The notes beneath the pieces were generated by a model, which was not told where the DNA came from, did not search any database, and saw nothing but the letters and a program-made list of their open reading frames with translations. A program made the position numbers and the translations under genes. A stretch of DNA of 36,913 bases. It comes from an uncultured Bacteroidales bacterium. Lineage in GTDB: Bacteria > Bacteroidota > Bacteroidia > Bacteroidales > Bacteroidaceae. Location of the stretch: contig CADBWR010000024.1 in the NCBI GenBank assembly GCA_902798425.1, positions 1 through 36,913 on the forward strand, written 5' to 3'. Within the stretch, counting starts at the first letter, position 1; every line of letters starts with the position of its first letter. This document shows, in pieces, positions 32,356 through 36,913 of the stretch.

Positions 32356-32527
32356 TGTCTTTCTTCTTTTTAGGCAGACGCTTGGCCTTACGCAAGGCCT
32401 CGGTGATAATCCATTGCAACTGGCCATTGGTGCTGCGGAACTCGTCCGCAGCCCACGCCTCTATCGCATTCATGGTGTCAGCGTCAACGCGTAGAATAAA
32501 ACTCTTATTATTACTCTTTTCTGCCAT
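32336..32527 (-). CDS. Arc-like ribbon-helix-helix DNA-binding protein
   Basis: 63 residues. SFILRVDADTMNAIEAWAAD, then STNGQLQWIITEALRKAKR, fits a ribbon-helix-helix fold: one DNA-contacting strand (SFILRV) followed by two helices. The tail is basic (KRLPKKKKDN). It lies 3 bp downstream of the SPFH gene and overlaps the DUF1648 gene. RHH proteins bind palindromic operators as dimers or tetramers. The paired TGATATCA sites at the operon promoter are the obvious candidate target (inference). Confidence 0.85.
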   Translation of the reverse strand: MAEKSNNKSFILRVDADTMNAIEAWAADEFRSTNGQLQWIITEALRKAKRLPKKKKDNGTGEV

Positions 32528-32530
32528 TCA

Positions 32531-33487
32531 TTAGTGGTTTAGTGTTCCTGTGTTTACAACGGGCTGAGCATTATCATCACCGCAGAGTACAACGAGCAGA
32601 TTGCTGACCATGGCAGCTTTCTTGTCGTCGTCGAGTTCCACAATATCCTCGTCAGAAAGTTTGTTGAGCGCCATCTTCACCATGGACACAGCACCCTCGA
32701 CAATCTTCTCGCGAGCCTGGATGATAGCATCAGCCTGTTGGCGACGCAACATAACGGCTGCAATCTCCGGGGCATATGCCAAATAGTTGATACGCGCCTC
32801 GACGACCTCAATACCTGCGAGAGCCAGACGCTCGTCGAGCTTCTGCTCCAACTGCTCGTTGATCTCATCAGCATTCGAACGCAGGGTGGGCTCATCGCTG
32901 TCGTTGTCGTAGGCATACTGTCCTGCTACCTGACGCAGTGCAGCATCTCCTTGCACACGGACAAACTTTTCCAGCGCATTCATCAGCCCCTTGGCATCTG
33001 TTCCTACCGTACTGGGATTGGAAGCCATCGTCTGGGTGTCCACCTCAAACAAAGCCTTATAGGTGTCCTTCAGTTTCCATACCAACACCAGTCCTATCAT
33101 GATGGGGTTACCCGACTTGTCGTTGACCTTGATCGGCTCTGCATCGAGGTTACGGGCACGCAGACTGACTTTCTTGGTACCATAGAAGGGGTTAATCCAA
33201 TAGAAGCCTGTCTCAGAGAACGTACCGCTATATTTGCCGAACCAGGTGACGACTCTGGCCTCGTTGGGTTCCAGCTGCAAGAAACTGCACATGCAGATAA
33301 TGTCAATCACCAGCAGGAGGATGCTACCTCCCAGCAGCCAGCCACCACGGTCTCCATAACTCTCATCAAGTTGGATGATGCCGAAGATAATACCTACAGC
33401 AGAAGCGGCGAACAACGCCAAGACCACAAACAGCATCAAAAAACCGTTCAACACTGTTCCTTTAAACTTCATCTCTTTTGTTTCCAT
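32531..33487 (-). CDS. SPFH/band-7 domain membrane protein (stomatin/prohibitin-like)
   Basis: 318 residues. Two N-terminal membrane helices (about 12-38 and 49-70) precede an SPFH domain (about 70-260; [20 protein letters not shown]) and a coiled coil (about 205-270, with [20 protein letters not shown]). Such proteins form membrane belts that organise microdomains or control proteases. It leads a three-gene operon with the RHH and DUF1648 genes. It is a different SPFH subtype from the GYF_2-containing protein at 14-15 kb. Confidence 0.92.
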   Translation of the reverse strand: METKEMKFKGTVLNGFLMLFVVLALFAASAVGIIFGIIQLDESYGDRGGWLLGGSILLLVIDIICMCSFLQLEPNEARVVTWFGKYSGTFSETGFYWINPFYGTKKVSLRARNLDAEPIKVNDKSGNPIMIGLVLVWKLKDTYKALFEVDTQTMASNPSTVGTDAKGLMNALEKFVRVQGDAALRQVAGQYAYDNDSDEPTLRSNADEINEQLEQKLDERLALAGIEVVEARINYLAYAPEIAAVMLRRQQADAIIQAREKIVEGAVSMVKMALNKLSDEDIVELDDDKKAAMVSNLLVVLCGDDNAQPVVNTGTLNH

Positions 33488-33504
33488 AATTTAAGCGTTT
33501 AGAT

Positions 33505-33523
33505 TGATATCATTTTGATATCA
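33505..33523. promoter_or_regulatory. Candidate operator: two TGATATCA palindromes one helical turn apart
   Basis: TGATATCA occurs at 33505-33512 and 33516-33523, separated by TTT, so centres are 11 bp apart on the same DNA face. The second copy abuts the -7 box of the SPFH operon and the pair spans the predicted start site. This suits cooperative binding by a dimer-of-dimers regulator such as the operon's own RHH protein. Confidence 0.55.
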
Positions 33524-33554
33524 CAAAGATAGCTACTCTTTTTGAAATAACAAT
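33524..33554 (-). promoter_or_regulatory. Promoter of the SPFH/RHH/DUF1648 operon
   Basis: On the minus strand: ATTG (33551-33554), 19 bases, TATCTTTG (33524-33531). The start would fall within the paired TGATATCA sites. Confidence 0.6.
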
Positions 33555-33562
33555 CAAAACAC

Positions 33563-33593
33563 TTGGATATTTAAGAATAATTAAGTAATTTTG
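33563..33593 (+). promoter_or_regulatory. Promoter of mnmA
   Basis: TTG 33563-33565, 20 bases, TAATTTTG 33586-33593. The -7 box ends 4 bases before the ATG at 33598, so the mRNA should be leaderless or nearly so. It is divergent from the SPFH operon promoter. Confidence 0.6.
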
Positions 33594-33597
33594 CAGC

Positions 33598-34740
33598 ATG
33601 AATCTAAAAGACAAGCGTATTGCCGTATTACTCAGTGGGGGTGTAGACTCCAGTGTAGTACTTTACGAGTTGGTCCGTCAGGGACTGCAACCCGACTGTT
33701 TCTATATCAAGATAGGCCCTGAGGAGGAAGAAGAGTGGGACTGCTCTTCCGAGGAGGACTTGGAGATGGCGACAGCCGTCAGCCACAAGTATGGCTGCCG
33801 GTTGGAGGTCATCGACTGTCATCATGAATATTGGGACCAGGTGACGAAGTACACGATGGACAAGGTACGCGCAGGACTGACGCCCAATCCTGACGTCATG
33901 TGCAACCGCCTCATCAAGTTTGGTGCCTTCCACGAAAAGCGTGGCCACGACTACGACCTCATTGCCACAGGGCACTATGCGACTACGGAGATTGAGGAGC
34001 AAGGAGCAAGGGGCAAGGAGCAAGAGGATAGTTTATGCTCAGACAAATCTCTTGCCCCTTGCTCCTCGCCCCTTGCCCCTAGAAAGTGGCTCTGCACCAG
34101 TCCCGACCCCGTGAAGGACCAGACCGACTTCCTGGCACAAATCTACGACTGGCAGCTGGAGAAGGCGCTCTTCCCTATAGGTCACATGATGAAGGAAGAG
34201 GTTCGCGAGATTGCTGAACGCGAACACCTGGTCAACGCCAAGCGCAAGGACTCACAGGGCATCTGCTTCTTAGGCAAAATCAACTATAACGACTACCTGC
34301 GCCGCTATCTGGGCGAGCTGCCTGGCGACGTCGTTGAACTGGAGACAGGCAAACTCATCGGCAAGCATAAAGGCCACTGGTTTCACACCATCGGACAGCG
34401 CAAAGGCATGGGACTGGGTGGCGGCCCGTGGTTTGTCGTGAAGAAAGACATCACTCAGAACATCATCTATGTCTCTCACGGCTACGACCCTGCGACGGCT
34501 TACAAGCAGAACTTCCCCATCATGGCGTTCCACAGCATCAACGGGCAACTGCCCCCAACGGACATCACACTGAAGATTCGCCACACCCCGGAATTCATCC
34601 CAGCCACCTTGGAGCCAACGGCTGACGGCTACATGGTCCATGCCGCACAACCCATCCACGGTGTGGCCCCCGGCCAGTTCTGTGTTGTCTACGATGCCGA
34701 CCACCATCGTTGCTATGGCAGTGGTGAAATTACAGTGTGA
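33598..34740 (+). CDS. mnmA: tRNA-specific 2-thiouridylase, with an in-frame repeat insertion
   Basis: 380 residues. The PP-loop SGGVDSS is at 13-19. The catalytic cysteines are C102 (NPDVMCNRLIKF) and C223 (SQGICFLG). A central insertion follows, and the C-terminal beta domains are present (HKGHWFHTIGQRKGMGLGGG). MnmA thiolates U34 of tRNA Lys, Glu and Gln. Residues about 133-161 (EEQGARGKEQEDSLCSDKSL and on) are not part of the family. They are encoded by an 87-bp palindromic repeat, exactly 29 codons, lying between GHYATT and the KWLCTSPDPVKDQ segment. The start is supported by position right after the promoter and by the SGGVDSS spacing. Confidence 0.96.
   Translation: MNLKDKRIAVLLSGGVDSSVVLYELVRQGLQPDCFYIKIGPEEEEEWDCSSEEDLEMATAVSHKYGCRLEVIDCHHEYWDQVTKYTMDKVRAGLTPNPDVMCNRLIKFGAFHEKRGHDYDLIATGHYATTEIEEQGARGKEQEDSLCSDKSLAPCSSPLAPRKWLCTSPDPVKDQTDFLAQIYDWQLEKALFPIGHMMKEEVREIAEREHLVNAKRKDSQGICFLGKINYNDYLRRYLGELPGDVVELETGKLIGKHKGHWFHTIGQRKGMGLGGGPWFVVKKDITQNIIYVSHGYDPATAYKQNFPIMAFHSINGQLPPTDITLKIRHTPEFIPATLEPTADGYMVHAAQPIHGVAPGQFCVVYDADHHRCYGSGEITV
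33994..34080 (+). repeat. Palindromic repeat of GGRGCAA units (family B), copy 1, inside mnmA
   Basis: The left arm (33994-34027) has four 7-bp units GGRGCAA. A ~21-nt loop follows. The right arm (34049-34080) has four TTGCYCC-type units on the same strand, making an imperfect ~32-bp hairpin. Total length is 87 bp, a multiple of three with no stop in the mnmA frame. Confidence 0.8.
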
Positions 34741-34794
34741 CAACTATTTATAAAAAATTATCTTTTTATTCTTTCTCTTTTTGAGTTTTTTCAT

Positions 34795-34802
34795 TACCTT
34801 TG
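34795..34802 (+). promoter_or_regulatory. Candidate -7 box upstream of the 34808 gene
   Basis: TACCTTTG matches TAnnTTTG and lies 5 bases before the ATG at 34808. A TTTG occurs at 34780 but only 11 bases away, so the -33 element is not supported. A short leader is predicted. Confidence 0.4.
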
Positions 34803-34807
34803 CACGT

Positions 34808-35449
34808 ATGAATAACACAAAATGGAGCGAGACCGTCATATTAGTCGACACGGAGTATGTTGACAAGGTCGCCTTCGACTTAACAGTCAACTTTGAGCGC
34901 ATGCTCGGGCGCCGTATTCCACAGGCTGACATAGCCCAGTGGTTGGAGTACATCGCACTGGATGGCGGACTGAGACCTATCGATAGAGGTGAGAAGCTGG
35001 AGGTAAGTGGCGAGAGGACTGTCCAGGTCGTCCTGTTGCACGACAAGAAGCAACAGCAACTGAACAATTTCCTGCCAAGCAAGTTTGCCGACCTTGACGG
35101 CAAGGCATTCAGCGGACAGCTGGGTGAGTTTCTCATCAGCTGTGTACAGGTAGAGGAGATGGTTACCAAGGACGACCTCTACATCGACTCTCTGCAGGTT
35201 ATTGCCAATGCCGCCGAGGTGAAACGACTGATGGTGGTGGCCGACAGTGACCGCATATATAATAAGGTACGCGAAGCGCTGCGTCAGGCAGACCCAGACA
35301 AGCACATCACCGTCTTCACGATGCAACCCATGACCAGCGGCACTTTCCGACAGGAAATCCTGGGCTACTCGCTGATGGCCGCATTGGGTATTAAGTCAGC
35401 AGAGCTGACAGGTGCAAGGGGCATGGAGCAAGGAGCAAGAGAAATGTAA
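34808..35449 (+). CDS. Uncharacterised Bacteroidales protein, C-terminus extended by a repeat
   Basis: 213 residues from ATG 34808 (MNNTKWSETVILVDTEYVDK); the frame extends to a TTG at 34781, which overlaps the -7 box. I recall similar proteins in Bacteroidales under a DUF6621-type label but am not sure. The middle has a Rossmann-like alternation (VVLLHDKK, KRLMVVADSDRIYNKVREAL, HITVFTMQP). No catalytic motif is seen. The last ~13 residues (TGARGMEQGAREM) are encoded by a GGRGCAA-type repeat and look like read-through into it. It lies between mnmA and carboxynorspermidine dehydrogenase. Confidence 0.75.
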   Translation: MNNTKWSETVILVDTEYVDKVAFDLTVNFERMLGRRIPQADIAQWLEYIALDGGLRPIDRGEKLEVSGERTVQVVLLHDKKQQQLNNFLPSKFADLDGKAFSGQLGEFLISCVQVEEMVTKDDLYIDSLQVIANAAEVKRLMVVADSDRIYNKVREALRQADPDKHITVFTMQPMTSGTFRQEILGYSLMAALGIKSAELTGARGMEQGAREM

Positions 35450-35516
35450 ATTGACAATATTAACAAGGGCTGCATTAGGCTTCGGGTAATCTCTTGCCCC
35501 TTGCCCCTTGCCCCTT
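35411..35516 (+). repeat. Palindromic repeat of GGRGCAA units (family B), copy 2
   Basis: The left arm at 35411-35442 holds GGTGCAA, GGGGCAT, GGAGCAA, GGAGCAA and GAG. The right arm at 35491-35516 is CTC followed by TTGCCCC three times. The ~48-nt loop holds the TAA stop of the upstream gene. It fills the gap up to 14 bp before the dehydrogenase ATG and could also form a strong RNA hairpin. Confidence 0.8.
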
Positions 35517-35530
35517 AAAAACTAAAGACA

Positions 35531-36769
35531 ATGGCAAGAGTATTAATGATTGGCGCTGGTGGCGTCGCAACAGTGGCAGCATTCAAGATTGCCCAGAATG
35601 CTGACGTGTTTACTGAGTTTATGATTGCTAGTCGCAGAAAGGCGAAGTGCGACAAGATAGTAGAGGACATCCATAAGGCTGGCTACAAACTGGACATCAA
35701 GACAGCCCAGGTGGATGCTGACGATGTAGAACAGCTGAAGACATTGTTCAACGACTACAAGCCTGAGCTGGTCATCAACCTCGCCCTACCCTATCAGGAC
35801 TTGACCATCATGGATGCTTGTCTGGCTTGCGGATGCTCGTATCTGGACACTGCCAACTACGAGCCGAAGGACAAGGCTCACTTCGAGTATTCGTGGCAGT
35901 GGGCCTACCGTGAGCGTTTCGAACAGGCTGGCTTGACGGCCATCCTCGGCTGCGGCTTCGACCCGGGAGTCACCTCAGTCTATACGGCATACGCTGCCAA
36001 GCACCACTTCAAGGAGATTCAGTATCTGGATATCGTCGACTGCAACGCTGGCGACCACCACAAGGCTTTCGCCACCAACTTCAACCCCGAAATCAACATC
36101 CGCGAGATTACCCAGAAGGGCTTGTATTGGGAGAATGGTCAATGGGTAGAGACAGAACCACTGGAGATTCACAAGGACCTGAACTATCCTAACATCGGTC
36201 CTCGCGACAGCTATCTGTTACACCACGAGGAGATTGAGTCGTTGGTCATCAACTACCCCACCATCAAGCGTGCCCGTTTCTGGATGACCTTCGGCCAACA
36301 GTATCTGAAACACCTCGAGGTGATTCAGAACATCGGCATGAGTCGCATCGACGAAGTGGAATACGAAGCACCTTTAGCTGATGGCACAGGTACAGCCAAA
36401 GTAAAGATTGTGCCCCTGCAGTTCCTGAAGGCCGTACTGCCCAACCCACAGGATCTGGGCGAGAACTACGAGGGCGAGACCTCTATCGGCTGTCGCATCC
36501 GTGGCATTGGCAACGATGGCAAGGAGCACACCTACTATGTCTATAACAACTGCTCGCACCGTGCTGCCTACGAGGAGACAGGCATGCAGGGCGTATCATA
36601 CACCACGGGCGTTCCCGCCATGATTGGTGCTATGATGTTCTGCAAAGGTCTGTGGAAGAAGCCAGGCGTCCACAATGTCGAGGAGTTCGACCCCGATCCA
36701 TTCATGGAACAGCTGAACAAGCAGGGTCTGCCTTGGCATGAAATCCACGACGGCGACCTGGAGCTCTAA
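35531..36769 (+). CDS. Carboxynorspermidine dehydrogenase-like protein (saccharopine dehydrogenase family)
   Basis: 412 residues. The N-terminal Rossmann fold has GAGGVA (8-13). The family signature segments ILGCGFDPGVTSVYTAYAA and DIVDCNAGDHHKAFATNFNP fit the carboxynorspermidine/saccharopine dehydrogenase branch, and the length fits. In gut Bacteroidales this enzyme reduces the Schiff base of aspartate semialdehyde with a diamine for spermidine-type polyamine synthesis. The partner decarboxylase is not in this window. It follows the family B repeat copy 2 closely and has no own clear promoter. Confidence 0.9.
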   Translation: MARVLMIGAGGVATVAAFKIAQNADVFTEFMIASRRKAKCDKIVEDIHKAGYKLDIKTAQVDADDVEQLKTLFNDYKPELVINLALPYQDLTIMDACLACGCSYLDTANYEPKDKAHFEYSWQWAYRERFEQAGLTAILGCGFDPGVTSVYTAYAAKHHFKEIQYLDIVDCNAGDHHKAFATNFNPEINIREITQKGLYWENGQWVETEPLEIHKDLNYPNIGPRDSYLLHHEEIESLVINYPTIKRARFWMTFGQQYLKHLEVIQNIGMSRIDEVEYEAPLADGTGTAKVKIVPLQFLKAVLPNPQDLGENYEGETSIGCRIRGIGNDGKEHTYYVYNNCSHRAAYEETGMQGVSYTTGVPAMIGAMMFCKGLWKKPGVHNVEEFDPDPFMEQLNKQGLPWHEIHDGDLEL

Positions 36770-36771
36770 TA

Positions 36772-36803
36772 GGGGCAAGGAGCATGGAGCAAGGAGCAAG
36801 AGA
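36772..36803 (+). repeat. Half-copy of the GGRGCAA repeat (family B), copy 3
   Basis: GGGGCAA, GGAGCAT, GGAGCAA, GGAGCAA, GAGA in tandem. No facing right arm is visible before the window end. It sits 27 bases before the ATG of the four-helix-bundle gene and just after the dehydrogenase stop. Confidence 0.75.
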
Positions 36804-36829
36804 ATAGAAACGACACGCACTAAACTCAT

Positions 36830-36913
36830 ATGAACGACTTTTTTTATCGGAAGCTATTGGTTTATCAACATGCGCTTATATTTGTAAAAGAGATATATGC
36901 GCTTACAAATAAA
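36830..36913 (+). CDS. Four-helix-bundle (S23/23S-IVP-type) protein, partial at the window end
   Basis: Only the first 28 codons are present (MNDFFYRKLLVYQHALIFVK, then EIYALTNK). The YRKLLVYQ-A-x-x-FVKEIYALT pattern is the start of the four-helix-bundle proteins related to those encoded in 23S rRNA intervening sequences and to bAvd of diversity-generating retroelements. Function of free-standing copies is unknown; they are expected to be small RNA- or protein-binding bundles. A family B repeat precedes it. Confidence 0.75.
   Translation, partial: MNDFFYRKLLVYQHALIFVKEIYALTNK

Noticed and set aside
32356-32427. 24-residue extension of the DUF1648 protein (MASCNGLSPRPC...)
   Set aside because: It is a second frame over the RHH gene and Cys/Arg-rich; MEQEKFD at 32355 is the natural start.
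33994-34080. mnmA as a pseudogene disrupted by the repeat
   Set aside because: The frame is preserved, and PP-loop, both catalytic cysteines and the C-terminal domains are intact.

Overview
The window looks like a chromosome segment of a Bacteroidales bacterium, most likely Prevotellaceae (Prevotella/Segatella-like). The evidence is the repeated Bacteroidetes promoter pattern (TTTG or TTG, 19-21 bases, TAnnTTTG) before many genes, weak or absent Shine-Dalgarno sequences, large PAS-rich histidine kinases, and a carboxynorspermidine dehydrogenase. I see no rRNA, tRNA, CRISPR array, transposase or prophage.

Layout. 1-1.04 kb: end of an upstream ORF, a zeta-toxin-like P-loop protein and a small membrane protein. 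1.08-8.2 kb (minus strand): a three-gene restriction/defence-like operon made of a PLD-nuclease/SNF2 helicase, an Eco57I-type N6-adenine methylase and an unknown accessory protein. A long hairpin-rich leader precedes it. 8.2-11 kb: an accessory patch with a candidate ~100-nt small RNA, a DUF1016 (PD-(D/E)XK) nuclease gene, a decayed second DUF1016 copy, three copies of a direct repeat and a ~365-bp inverted-repeat element. 11-12.6 kb: two convergent LuxR-type regulators with related output domains but different sensors (degenerate receiver versus hemerythrin). 12.7-16.3 kb: a five-gene operon with a zinc-ribbon/TPR protein, a coiled-coil membrane protein, an SPFH-GYF_2 protein, a YidD-like protein and an unknown membrane-anchored protein. 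16.9-20.4 kb: class A acid phosphatase, Mrp ATPase and a GH28 pectinase-like enzyme. 20.4-30.1 kb: an operon of four sensor histidine kinases. 30.3-31.8 kb: frr-rsgA. 31.9-33.5 kb: an SPFH, ribbon-helix-helix, DUF1648 operon. 33.6-36.9 kb: mnmA, an uncharacterised gene, carboxynorspermidine dehydrogenase and the start of a four-helix-bundle (S23-type) gene.

Three observations stand out. First, the four tandem kinases form two pairs, and in each pair one member has Tyr where the phosphoacceptor His should be; one of these also has a damaged ATP-binding site. No response regulator is nearby. Second, short palindromic repeats are inserted in frame in conserved genes. A G/C-rich hairpin family sits in rsgA and in the methylase. 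A 7-bp-unit family (GGRGCAA) sits in mnmA, extends the C-terminus of the next gene, and recurs just before the four-helix-bundle gene. Third, two TGATATCA palindromes exactly one helical turn apart overlap the start site of the SPFH/RHH operon and look like an autoregulatory operator.

Coordinates and motif positions were read by eye from the sequence. Family names come from motif recognition, not from database searches.
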